From assembly GCA_017983635.1 (NCBI GenBank), contig JAGOBA010000018.1:1-64000 (forward strand): 64,000 nucleotides of DNA, written 5' to 3'. Below are positions 26,301 through 33,655 of this stretch, piece after piece. How positions within the stretch are numbered: the first letter of the stretch is position 1; each line of letters begins with the position of its first letter. The position numbers were made by a program, and so were the translations under genes. The stretch is from Alphaproteobacteria bacterium (lineage in GTDB: Bacteria > Pseudomonadota > Alphaproteobacteria > Micropepsales > Micropepsaceae). The notes beneath the pieces were generated by a model that made no database searches, was not told where the DNA came from, and worked only from the letters and a program-made list of their open reading frames with translations.

Positions 26301-27301
26301 TTGTGATCCAGTAGCGCTTGAGTTTGTTGATCGGGTCTCGACTGCCGTTGCTCAAGTCGCGACTTGGCTGCTACTCGCTCGATCTGCAACGCAGCCTTCA
26401 GGGCGGCTGCATCGCGGTCAATCGGACTCTGATCGCCAAATCGCGGCGCCGCGAGAAAAGCTCTCGCCAGATCTTCTACAGTTTCAACCGGATCGACGCG
26501 GCAGAGCTTGGATGACTCCGGCGCGTTCCGGCCGGGGGGGACGAAGGCCAATGCGGTTTCCGATGCGTAACCGAAGATGTTTCGCACTTCTCCTTTGAAA
26601 TTTCCCGGATTGAAGGCCCTTGTGGTCACCAGGAACGCGCTAAAGCCATATGGCTTCATGGCAGCCAAAACGTCCAACGCAGACTGGAGCGTGTTTACTT
26701 CGGCAAGGATCACGGGGTGCGACTTGGCGATCAACTGCTTCGCGCCCGATAAGGCCGCGGCCTCAGCGCCCTCGATGTCGAGCTTCAAGAAGGTCACATT
26801 TTCGAGGTGAAGCGAGTCGAGTGTCTTGACCGGAATACGGTTGGCGTCTTCTTGCCCCTCACTCAAAAGAGCAGTGGCACCCGCATTGCCGACGACACTC
26901 GTGTTCAACCGCGGCATGAAGCCGGTTCCCGATCTTGCGCCAAGTGCGAACTGATGCACGGTTACCCGATCGCTGAGGCCGGCGACGTTTGCGCGCAGAA
27001 TTTGAGCGATCTGCGGATGCGGCTCGATCGCGTGGATCTTTACCTCTGGCCGGGCCCTAGCGATCGCCAGCGTGTGAACGCCGATGTTCGCGCCGGCATC
27101 GACGAAAACTCCATTCGGCTGCACACGCGGCAGAATGGCGTCGATTTCCGCTTGAGCCCACTCACCGTACAGCGCCAGCGCATGCGAGACGGGCCGGTCG
27201 TTCGGAATGATCTGCAGTTGGCCGTGCCTCGTCTCTACGAGATCGTCTCGCTCGATCGGAGGCTCCTCGGGCGCACGGTCGTTCGGATTCTTAGGTTGCA
27301 T
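23333..27301 (-). CDS. 1322-residue multidomain protein: FkbM methyltransferase - coiled coil - YPDV repeats - GT2 - GT4
   Basis: Five parts in one chain. (1) About 20-255: an FkbM-type SAM methyltransferase, with VFVDAGANIGVHTLAIA, HAIEPHPQ and FLKLDIEGAEAAAL. (2) About 290-530: Ala/Glu/Leu/Arg-rich coiled coil. (3) About 565-640: two YPDV modules (DADWYANSYPDVAASG… and SRQYLDTYPDVRRSG…). (4) About 680-925: GT2, with VIIPVYRGYDETLACL, EVVVIDDCSPEPELS, VLLNSDTLVFGDWLDR and GEENDFCMRA. (5) About 950-1322: GT4-like GT-B, with CVSHTLGGGIARH, IATIGAIGPLKGSQTILKCA and FLPSVWPETYCYALSAA. No signal peptide or TM, so it is cytoplasmic. It probably builds and methyl-caps a surface glycan. Continuous frame, no sign of artefactual fusion. 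Confidence 0.88.
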   Translation of the reverse strand: MQPKNPNDRAPEEPPIERDDLVETRHGQLQIIPNDRPVSHALALYGEWAQAEIDAILPRVQPNGVFVDAGANIGVHTLAIARARPEVKIHAIEPHPQIAQILRANVAGLSDRVTVHQFALGARSGTGFMPRLNTSVVGNAGATALLSEGQEDANRIPVKTLDSLHLENVTFLKLDIEGAEAAALSGAKQLIAKSHPVILAEVNTLQSALDVLAAMKPYGFSAFLVTTRAFNPGNFKGEVRNIFGYASETALAFVPPGRNAPESSKLCRVDPVETVEDLARAFLAAPRFGDQSPIDRDAAALKAALQIERVAAKSRLEQRQSRPDQQTQALLDHKSSELAALRASAAQSAARHEEELATLGTKLAGLTGEIERKNAQVDELRRIAGQQELALRSAALDLAARTNERDALSEQLTGVRDELKDQRESSAQRVLELAEAAHRQLAATQEAEARLKSVQLKALASERSASDATAAKTSIERRLAPLKDGIRNLREAEKKAKGAVTVLLHEKEAISSELVELRARHAVVTHFLQPEGFVELRKGLLGQATRRSGLLADACREIKGSGFFDADWYANSYPDVAASGIDPVVHFVLFGGYEGRDPSERFSSRQYLDTYPDVRRSGVNPLLHYLRWGRRELRKIGREKSLRPTGGQALTVPSFTQSAPPMAFFHQLPAPEKEIADVQVIIPVYRGYDETLACLASVLTASNVVKHEVVVIDDCSPEPELSAALDEIANLGLITLLKNEHNRGFVGTVNRGMTLSDSRDVVLLNSDTLVFGDWLDRLRAHTRCGDRIATVTPFTNNGTICSFPNFCADNPAASGTRLERIDELAKKLHRARAIEIPTAVGFCMYIARAALRDVGTFDEATFGHGYGEENDFCMRAAANGWKHLHALDTFVFHSGEASFGAEASAGKVRGLRALQAKHAGYQGKIDRFIAADPAKPSRIALSIACRLDRVPQEAVLCVSHTLGGGIARHIRDRKESLARVSTELLVVQPSVPGTLLGALTVEGAPAEEKLSLDLGAGLADVAVALRQLGVRRIELHSTVGWSGKIVETVRQLVQQSGATLKVILHDYVFLCPQINLIDETGRYCGEQGVAQCRQCLSKSTVQPLTVHPDFRAGLPDIAAWRGAYAQLLTAANEIAAPSADTAARFRRYFPNLNIAVEPHPETLAHIRPLRVRPSSREPVRIATIGAIGPLKGSQTILKCALDAREHHKRLRFVVVGYSDIDDRLRSAGVDITGAYEELALGSILEATKPDVIFLPSVWPETYCYALSAAIATTLPICVFDLGAQAERLRSRPNALILPLSLVDHPDAINDRLFEFSQRAALS

Positions 27302-27333
27302 CGATGCTTGCGTTTCCGACGAACGTGCAGGGG

Positions 27334-27951
27334 TTAGACCTCCCCTCGTTTAGCAACCCACTCCGCCGCCGTCATCTCCCAATAGAGAGACCGTCTGATT
27401 GTGCCGTCCGGCCTTATGCTTTCGCGCTCTCCCAGGCGGCGGAAGCCTATGCGGTCTATGAGTTTGGCGGAGCGGATGTTGTCGAGGGCGGCGGTCAGGC
27501 CGATGAGGCGGACTTTGAGGGTTGTGAAGATCCAGCCGATCGTGTGGGCGGCGCCGCTGCCGCCGGCGCCACTGTTTTGCAGCGTGGCGCGGATGGCGCC
27601 GCCGAGTTCGGCGGAGGCGCGGTCGGGCCAAACCGAGATTTTCGAATAGCCCATGACGGTGCCGTCGGGTGTGGCGGTCAGGATCAAGAGGCCGTCGCCG
27701 GTCTGGCGTTGCCGCTCGGACTCGGCGATCCAGGCCGCGATCGATGCCAACGTGAATGGGCGCGGTAGATCGTAGATCGGTTCGGAGACGGCTGTGTCCG
27801 CGAAGAGGTCGAGGACGCCCGCAGCATGGGTCTCGTTCGCGATGATGCGGCCGGGGCCCAGCGTCAGCGGATCCGCATTGCGCACGGCATCGCGGATCGC
27901 TCGTTCTTCTTCAGGCGTGGCGGTGAGGACGGTTTTGGGGGGAGCAGACAT
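27334..27951 (-). CDS. GNAT family N-acetyltransferase
   Basis: 205 residues, with the acetyl-CoA fold spanning about 37-195. DGTVMGYSKISVWPDRASAE and ELGGAIR give beta4/beta5, HTIGWIFTTLKVRLIGLTAA covers the acetyl-CoA-binding region, and DNIRSAKLIDRIGFRRLGE is the classical N-x-x-S-x-x-l-x-x-k-x-G-F motif of RimJ/RimL-type members. The substrate is unknown. It is 32 bp upstream of the 1322-residue gene on the same strand, so co-transcription is possible. Confidence 0.82.
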   Translation of the reverse strand: MSAPPKTVLTATPEEERAIRDAVRNADPLTLGPGRIIANETHAAGVLDLFADTAVSEPIYDLPRPFTLASIAAWIAESERQRQTGDGLLILTATPDGTVMGYSKISVWPDRASAELGGAIRATLQNSGAGGSGAAHTIGWIFTTLKVRLIGLTAALDNIRSAKLIDRIGFRRLGERESIRPDGTIRRSLYWEMTAAEWVAKRGEV

Positions 27952-27954
27952 TTG

Positions 27955-28061
27955 AGGGATCAGTTATCAGGGATCAGGTATCAGAGTAGCGCTGCGGCGA
28001 CGCCTGCGCATCTGATCCCTGATCGATTCCTGATTCCTGATTCCTGATCCCTGATTCCTGG
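27955..28061. repeat. TGATYCC heptamer array with inverted partner
   Basis: From 28011 to 28061 the heptamer TGATCCC/TGATTCC is repeated about six times. From 27955 to 27985 the complementary GGGATCAG-type units appear, so the region can fold into a hairpin around a GC-rich loop. It lies between the glycine-zipper gene and the GNAT gene. Confidence 0.75.
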
Positions 28062-28062
28062 C

Positions 28063-28641
28063 CTACTGCCCGCTGACAATCCGCCAGGTCCCGTCGCCCT
28101 GACGGCAGGCGACACCGGTGGCGGTTTCGGGGTGACCGTCGATGTAGACGCGCTGCTCGAACTCGCGGCATGGGCCTGCGTAGCCTTGGTAGCCCTCTTC
28201 GTAGTAGTCGCCGGCCGAAACATAGCCGTAGTTGTTCGTGTACGGATTGCGCCACTCGTACTCGTCGCCATCATCGGGATCGTTGAAAGCGTCGTAGTAG
28301 GTGTTGTTGTAGTAATAGGCGTCGTGGTTCTTGTCGCGGCAGGTATCCTTCGCGATCGCGTTGCCTGCGATGCCGCCTAGGATCACACCGCCGATGGTCG
28401 CCGCGGTTTTGCCCGAGCCCTTGCCGAATTGATTGCCGATGACGCCGCCCACGATCGCACCGAGGCCGGTTCCTACCGCCACGTCTGCATCGCAGCTTGA
28501 GCTGTGCGAGGGCTGGCCTTGGTAGCCGCCGCCCTGCGGCTGACCGTAGTTGCCGTAGACCTGGCCGGTCGCGAAGGCCGGTGTCGCGAAGGCGGCGAGC
28601 AGGGCGCTGGCGGCAACGGCGGATGTGAGGCTCTTGAACAC
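28063..28641 (-). CDS. glycine-zipper (17 kDa surface antigen-like) secreted protein
   Basis: 192 residues from GTG 28641 (a GGGAG lies about eight bases upstream). A longer ATG reading would enter the flanking repeat. The N-terminus is a signal peptide ending LAAFATPAFA. Residues about 60-100 form a glycine zipper (GTGLGAIVGGVIGNQFGKGS and TIGGVILGGIAGNAIA), as in the 17 kDa antigen/YMGG families. A Tyr/Asn/Asp-rich linker and a short C-terminal domain with a Cys pair (PCREFEQRVYIDG…GVACRQGDGTW) follow. Probably periplasmic or outer-membrane associated. It is bracketed by two different simple inverted repeats. Confidence 0.8.
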   Translation of the reverse strand: MFKSLTSAVAASALLAAFATPAFATGQVYGNYGQPQGGGYQGQPSHSSSCDADVAVGTGLGAIVGGVIGNQFGKGSGKTAATIGGVILGGIAGNAIAKDTCRDKNHDAYYYNNTYYDAFNDPDDGDEYEWRNPYTNNYGYVSAGDYYEEGYQGYAGPCREFEQRVYIDGHPETATGVACRQGDGTWRIVSGQ

Positions 28642-28713
28642 GCGTCTATCTCCCGATTGGACGAGGGGGAATATAGGCGCCAGCGCCGTCCTGCGCGAGT
28701 GGCCTGCATCACA

Positions 28714-28784
28714 GGGGGTGATTGGGGAATGGTGAATGGGGGTTAGGTTTCCCATCCCCTATTCCCTAGTCCCCATTCCCTAAT
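28714..28784. repeat. GGGAATGG/CCATTCCC inverted simple repeat
   Basis: GATTGGGGAATGGTGAATGG (from about 28720) is mirrored by CCCCTATTCCCTAGTCCCCA and CATTCCCTAATT (about 28755-28783). These 6-8-bp G/A versus C/T words are arranged head to head. The right end overlaps the stop of the next gene. Confidence 0.7.
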
Positions 28785-29970
28785 TGAGTGAGAGGATTTT
28801 CCAGCCACGCTTTTTCAGCTCGGCTTGGGCCATCGCCGAGACTTTCCCGGTGGTGGCGAAGATCGGCGCTTTGGTCTCGCCGCGGGTCGCCAGTTCCTGG
28901 CTAATGGAGGAGAGGCTGCGCGAGACGGCGTCGGTCCAGCTTAGGCCGTCGAAGGGAAACGCGGCGACCAAGGCGCCGTTGCTGTCGCGGTTCAGCGCGA
29001 ATTCGGCAACCACATAGAATTCCTTCATTGTGCCGAGCTTTGCGTTGTTCTTCGCCAGAAGGTCCGCGCGGAAGCGGTGAAATTTCGCCAGGTCGGAACT
29101 ATCGGCTTTCGCGGCGCGCAGCACGAAGGCTTCACTGTTGGCGGCACCGAGTGTCGTAAGCGCTTCGGCGATCGCGAAGGTGTCGCCCGGCGAATAGGCT
29201 TTGTTCTCGACAAATGCCTCGATCGTCGTTTCGTTGACGCCAAGGGCTTTGAGCTTTTTTGTCACGAGCTCGGCGATCTCGGCGGAACTCTTGTCGCGGA
29301 TCGGGTTCGCGAGGCCGGAGGCGGTGGAGGTCGCCGATACCGCGACGCCGGCGCCACCAGGGATGGCGGAGATCGCGGCGGAGATGGAGATGTCGCCAGC
29401 CGCAATGACGCGCGCGACGTCCTCCAAGCCGTCGCGCAACGGCGTGAAGTCCGTGTACGGGTCGACTCTCAGCTCGAACGCCAATTCGCGCATCGCCTTC
29501 TTTATGCCGACGACGCTCTCGACGAAGTCGTCACGGCTGGCGCCCGAATGTTCGACCTCGCTGACCGCTTTGTCGAACATGTTGGCGATGCCGGAGAATA
29601 GGTTGCCTGTCGTTTCCACCGGATCGAGAACCAGATCGCGGCCGAATTTGATTGGGGCAAGACCCGCCGTGCCGATCGCGTCGGCGAAGACTTTCGTCGT
29701 CGACATTTCTTCGAGTTGTTTCAGCGCGCGCAGTTCCTGCAAACGCTCATCCATGCGGCGCTGACCGTTCACCTGAAAGTCGCCATAGGGCGTGGCGACC
29801 GAATAGAGGCGGACGAAGCCGTCGCTTCGGACTTCGGGGGCGACTGTCCAGTTCGGACCCTTCGCTTGGTCGCCAAGGAGCGCGGTCGCCACGGCGCCGG
29901 CCGGCACTTCGGCGGCGGAGGCGGCTGGCGCGAGCGCGAGGAGCAGAATGGCGGCGGCTCTGAGCTTCAT
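28780..29970 (-). CDS. secreted protein of unknown function
   Basis: 396 residues with a clear signal peptide (MKLRAAAILLLALAPAASAA). The mature part starts with a GDFQVNGQRRMDERLQELRA stretch and is mostly helical (KAMRELAFELRVDPYTDFTP, RDKSSAEIAELVTKKLKALG). There is a small Gly/Ala-rich segment (ISAAISAIPGGAGVAVSATS) that may insert into or contact membrane. No catalytic motif or Cys is seen and I do not recognise the family. Similar-looking proteins occur as uncharacterised periplasmic proteins. No operon partner is evident. Confidence 0.75.
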   Translation of the reverse strand: MKLRAAAILLLALAPAASAAEVPAGAVATALLGDQAKGPNWTVAPEVRSDGFVRLYSVATPYGDFQVNGQRRMDERLQELRALKQLEEMSTTKVFADAIGTAGLAPIKFGRDLVLDPVETTGNLFSGIANMFDKAVSEVEHSGASRDDFVESVVGIKKAMRELAFELRVDPYTDFTPLRDGLEDVARVIAAGDISISAAISAIPGGAGVAVSATSTASGLANPIRDKSSAEIAELVTKKLKALGVNETTIEAFVENKAYSPGDTFAIAEALTTLGAANSEAFVLRAAKADSSDLAKFHRFRADLLAKNNAKLGTMKEFYVVAEFALNRDSNGALVAAFPFDGLSWTDAVSRSLSSISQELATRGETKAPIFATTGKVSAMAQAELKKRGWKILSLN

Positions 29971-30186
29971 GGACCCCTTCCTTCAATTCGAGCGTGCAGG
30001 GTCCTTCGATTCCGGGCCGAGTTACAAGCCCACCCTGCCCAAGCCAAAAATCTCGAGAAAATTCAACATGTTCGTGTTCAGAGCGAAATTTTACCTTGAA
30101 GCAGCCTTGTGCGGGAGGCTCCGTTGGGGTTTCATCCTCGCGGGGACTTCCTGGGGAAATAACCAAACATAGCTGGTGGGGGAACG

Positions 30187-30795
30187 ATGGGGCTCAGGTT
30201 CCTGTTGTTGGCGGCCGTAGCACTTTCGCTTGGCGGTTGCTCGGTGGTGCGCACTTACGTGGCCGACATGGATATGACCGACGCGGTGAAATACTGCGAG
30301 AAGAAGCGGTCAAATTCGGAGGTGGCTGTCCTTAGGGGCAAGCTGCCGCTCGTCCATGTCGACGAGATCACGCCGGAAATGCTGGCCATCGACGACACGC
30401 CAACGCCGGCCGAGGTTGAGGCGATCCGCGCGCTCTCGCGCGATCAGCGCGACTGCCGGGACAAGATCGACGCCACCGCGAACGATCACTGGCCGACGCA
30501 ATCGGCGACGCGCAAAGAACTGGCGATGAAGCTCGACCTCGTCACCGCGCAGCTCTTGAAGCGCAATTTAAGCTACGGCAATGCGAACCGGCTCTATCAG
30601 GAAGCGGCGCTTGATGCCGAGGGCAAGCTGACCGACGACCGCAAGGAGCAGCTGGCGCAGGCGCGCGAGCAAGAAAAAGAAGCGTGGCGTACGATCGGTG
30701 ACAGCGTGCGAGCGATCGCCGGCAAGCAAAAGCCGGAGCCTTCCGGCGATCCGTGCAGCTGGGTCGAAAACAACGTGAACTGCATCGCGCGTTAA
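30187..30795 (+). CDS. putative lipoprotein, function unknown
   Basis: 202 residues. MGLRFLLLAAVALSLGGCSV is a type II signal peptide with lipobox LGGC, so Cys18 is the predicted lipidated residue. The mature part is hydrophilic and helical (LDAEGKLTDDRKEQLAQARE) and ends with two Cys (PCSWVENNVNCIAR) that could form a disulfide. A GGGGGAACG precedes the ATG. It is preceded by a 216-bp gap without recognised features. Confidence 0.78.
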   Translation: MGLRFLLLAAVALSLGGCSVVRTYVADMDMTDAVKYCEKKRSNSEVAVLRGKLPLVHVDEITPEMLAIDDTPTPAEVEAIRALSRDQRDCRDKIDATANDHWPTQSATRKELAMKLDLVTAQLLKRNLSYGNANRLYQEAALDAEGKLTDDRKEQLAQAREQEKEAWRTIGDSVRAIAGKQKPEPSGDPCSWVENNVNCIAR

Positions 30796-30862
30796 TCCAT
30801 CACTTGCCGCCCTTGGCCGTCGACCGCTTCAATGCGGTAGCACGAATCGGTGAGGAGAGGGC

Positions 30863-31429
30863 ATGGCCGAAGGTCTTGAGCTTGAGTTCAACGAAACCAA
30901 CAGGCGCATCGGCATTCTGATCGCCGTGATGGCGGGCGTGCTGGCGTTCTCCGAAGCTGGCGGCAGCAATGCGTCGGCGGATGCGCTCAAAGGTACGGTC
31001 GAGCTTTCCAACACCTGGGCGTTCTTTCAGGCGAAGACGATTCGCATGACGACGCTGAAAGCACAGGCGGAGTCGCTGGAACTGCTCACGTCGGACATGG
31101 ACGAGGGGCCGAAGAAAGAGACGATTAAGAAGGCGATCGCCGATTGGCGCGCAACGGCCGCGCGCTACGACAGCGAGCCGGAGACCGGCGAAGGGCGGAA
31201 AGAACTCTCAGCCAGGGCCAAGGAGGTCGAGGCCGCGCGCGACGACGCGGCGGCGGCGAACGCGACATTCGATCTCTCCAGCGGGGCGCTGCAGCTTGGG
31301 ATTTTGCTTGCCTCCGCGGCGGTCGTGACGTCGGTCCGCTGGCTCGCCTATCTTGGCGCGGGCCTTGGGGTGACCGGCACGATCGTGTATGCGCTGGGTC
31401 TGTCGGCCCCGCACGTGTTGGGCGGGTAG
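30863..31429 (+). CDS. DUF4337-type membrane protein
   Basis: 188 residues with an N-terminal TM helix (about 15-32, RIGILIAVMAGVLAFSEAGG) and a C-terminal hairpin of two helices (about 143-183, LQLGILLASAAVVTSVRWLA and YLGAGLGVTGTIVYALG). Between them lies a charged helical domain (NTWAFFQAKTIRMTTLKAQA, LSARAKEVEAARDDAAAANA). The WAFFQAKTIR wording and topology match DUF4337 proteins, which have no assigned function. GAGGAGAGGGC precedes the ATG. It is 12 bp upstream of the acylase gene, so the two are probably co-transcribed. Confidence 0.75.
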   Translation: MAEGLELEFNETNRRIGILIAVMAGVLAFSEAGGSNASADALKGTVELSNTWAFFQAKTIRMTTLKAQAESLELLTSDMDEGPKKETIKKAIADWRATAARYDSEPETGEGRKELSARAKEVEAARDDAAAANATFDLSSGALQLGILLASAAVVTSVRWLAYLGAGLGVTGTIVYALGLSAPHVLGG

Positions 31430-31441
31430 CTAAGAGGGATC

Positions 31442-33646
31442 ATGCGACGGATATTGATTTGGGGCGGCGGCGTTCTGGCGCTGCTCATTGTGGCGTTCGT
31501 CGTCTTTCTTCGGCCTACATTCGTCGCATCGTTCGACGGCGGCGGCTATCTCAAGCTCGGCGAGAAGTACGACGTGCGCGTGTTGCGCGATACGTTCGGG
31601 GTGCCGCATGTATACGGCAAGCGCGACGAAGACGTGGCGTTTGGGCTCGCTTATGCGCATGCGGAGGACGACTTCGCGACGATCCAGCAGTCGTTGATGA
31701 CGAGCCGCGGGCGGTTGGCGCTGGTTGATAACCAGACGCCGCGGCTGATGAATGCGCTGACGAAGGCGGTTGGGCTTGGTGCTTGGTTTGACGTTGCGGG
31801 CGGCGATCCCGCCGTCACGGATTATCTCGTGCAGCTGTTGCGGGTGCGGGCGCGCGTTAACCGGGGCATGAAAGACAACATCGCCGACGGACGGATTTCG
31901 CGGAAGACGTACGACGTGCTTGGCGCCTATGCCGACGGGATCAACCTTTATGCCGCGCAGCATCCGGACAAGGTGGTTCCGGGCTTCAAGGGCGTCGCGG
32001 CCGACGACATTGCGGCGGGGTTCGTGTTCTTCACGCCGCTGTTCTTCGGCTTAGAACGACACCTGAGCGAGCTGTTCGGGCCGGAGCGGGCGCACGAGCT
32101 CAGCATCCCACAAGGCGCTGGGTCTAACGCGATGGCGGTGGCGCCGTCGCGTTCGGCGGACGGGCACACGCGGCTCTTGATCAATTCGCATCAGCCTTAT
32201 GTCGGCCCACTCGCGTGGTATGAGACACGGGTGAAGTCCGAAGAGGGCTGGGATTTGGCCGGCGGTGTGTTTCCAGGCTCGCCATTTATTCTGCACGGGT
32301 TCGGGCCGCGTTTCGGGTGGGCGAACACGGTGAATACCCCCGATCTGACCGACATCTATGTGCTCACGGTCAATCCGGACAATGCGAACCAATACAAGTT
32401 CGACGGTGCGTGGCGCGAGTTCACGCGCGAGGAAGCGGAGATTCAGCTGCGCGTCTTCGGTTCCGTTGCGATCCGGGTGAAGCGCGACGTGCTGTGGTCG
32501 GTGCACGGGCCGGTGATCCAGCGGCCGCATGGGACCTATGCGATCCGCTTTGCGACGATGGACCGGATCAATCAGGTTGAGGCGTACTACCGGATCAACA
32601 AGGCGGACCGGCGCGAGGCATTCTTCCGTGCGCTGGAATTGCAGGCGGTGCCGAGCCAGAACTACACGTTCGCCGACGCGCAAGGACACATCGCCTATGT
32701 CTACAACGCCGTCTTTCCGAAGCGCGATCCGGCCTACGATTGGCAGAAGTACCTGCCAGGCGACACGTCGCGCACGCTGTGGACGGAGAACCTGCCTTTC
32801 GATGCCGCGCCGAAGATCGTCGATCCGAAGGCGGGCTTCGTTTATAACGCCAACAACACGCCCTTCATGTCGACGGCGGCGGAAGAAGATTTGAAGCCGG
32901 AAAGTTTCTCACCCACGCTCGGCATCGAAACGCGCAAGACGAACCGGGCGCTCCGCTTTCAGGAACTGCTCAGCGCCGACACGTCGATCTCGGCAGAGGA
33001 TTTTCGGACAATCAAATACGACAAGAAATATTCGGCGCGGTCCGAACTCGCCAAGATGATCGCGGCCGTGGCCATGATGGACTTCTCGAAAGAGGCGGAC
33101 GCCGCGGCGCTGAAGAAGGCGCAGGCGATATTGGCGGCCTACGACATGTCGACGGACGCGAAGAACCGCGGCGCTGCGCTCGCGGTGATGGTGGGCCTTC
33201 CGGTGGTGGTGCCGACTTACGCGGGGAAGCCCGCCGGCGAGATCCTCCCGGCGCTGCGGGCGGCGATCGCGACGCTGACGACGCACTACGGGCGGCTCGA
33301 CCCGGAATGGGGCGAGGTCAATCGCTTCCGGCGCGGTACGATCGATGCGCCAGCGAGCGGCGGGCCGGATGTGCTACGCGATTTCGAGTCCGATATCGTG
33401 CCGCAAGCGGACGGCAAATTCGAAGCGCGCAAGGGCGATACGCTCTACTACTTCGTCGATTGGGACAAAGACGGCAAGGTGAGCGCTCACGGCATTCATC
33501 AGTTCGGTTCGGCGACGCTTGACGAGACGTCGCCGCACTATGCCGATCAATCGCCGATCTTCTTGCGCGAAGAGACGAAGCCGATTTGGCTGAACGAAGC
33601 CGACCTCCGTCAGCACCTCGAGCGGGAGTACCGGCCGGGGCGGTGA
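31442..33646 (+). CDS. penicillin/acyl-homoserine-lactone acylase family Ntn hydrolase
   Basis: A 734-residue S45-type acylase precursor. An N-terminal membrane or signal segment (residues 4-24) exports it. The alpha part has RDTFGVPHVYGKRDEDVAFG and LAYAHAEDDF. The autocatalytic junction is GAGSNAMAV, so Ser228 becomes the N-terminal nucleophile of the beta chain. The NSHQPY stretch, GWANTVNTPDLTDIY and the late ALRFQELL region follow the family plan. Known relatives hydrolyse amide-linked acyl side chains (penicillin G, aculeacin, AHL signals). The substrate here is unknown. Full length, no truncation. Confidence 0.88.
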   Translation: MRRILIWGGGVLALLIVAFVVFLRPTFVASFDGGGYLKLGEKYDVRVLRDTFGVPHVYGKRDEDVAFGLAYAHAEDDFATIQQSLMTSRGRLALVDNQTPRLMNALTKAVGLGAWFDVAGGDPAVTDYLVQLLRVRARVNRGMKDNIADGRISRKTYDVLGAYADGINLYAAQHPDKVVPGFKGVAADDIAAGFVFFTPLFFGLERHLSELFGPERAHELSIPQGAGSNAMAVAPSRSADGHTRLLINSHQPYVGPLAWYETRVKSEEGWDLAGGVFPGSPFILHGFGPRFGWANTVNTPDLTDIYVLTVNPDNANQYKFDGAWREFTREEAEIQLRVFGSVAIRVKRDVLWSVHGPVIQRPHGTYAIRFATMDRINQVEAYYRINKADRREAFFRALELQAVPSQNYTFADAQGHIAYVYNAVFPKRDPAYDWQKYLPGDTSRTLWTENLPFDAAPKIVDPKAGFVYNANNTPFMSTAAEEDLKPESFSPTLGIETRKTNRALRFQELLSADTSISAEDFRTIKYDKKYSARSELAKMIAAVAMMDFSKEADAAALKKAQAILAAYDMSTDAKNRGAALAVMVGLPVVVPTYAGKPAGEILPALRAAIATLTTHYGRLDPEWGEVNRFRRGTIDAPASGGPDVLRDFESDIVPQADGKFEARKGDTLYYFVDWDKDGKVSAHGIHQFGSATLDETSPHYADQSPIFLREETKPIWLNEADLRQHLEREYRPGR

Positions 33647-33655
33647 TCGGCCGCG

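Noticed and set aside
28011-28061. CRISPR-like array
   Set aside because: Heptamer repeats without spacers; no cas gene in the window.
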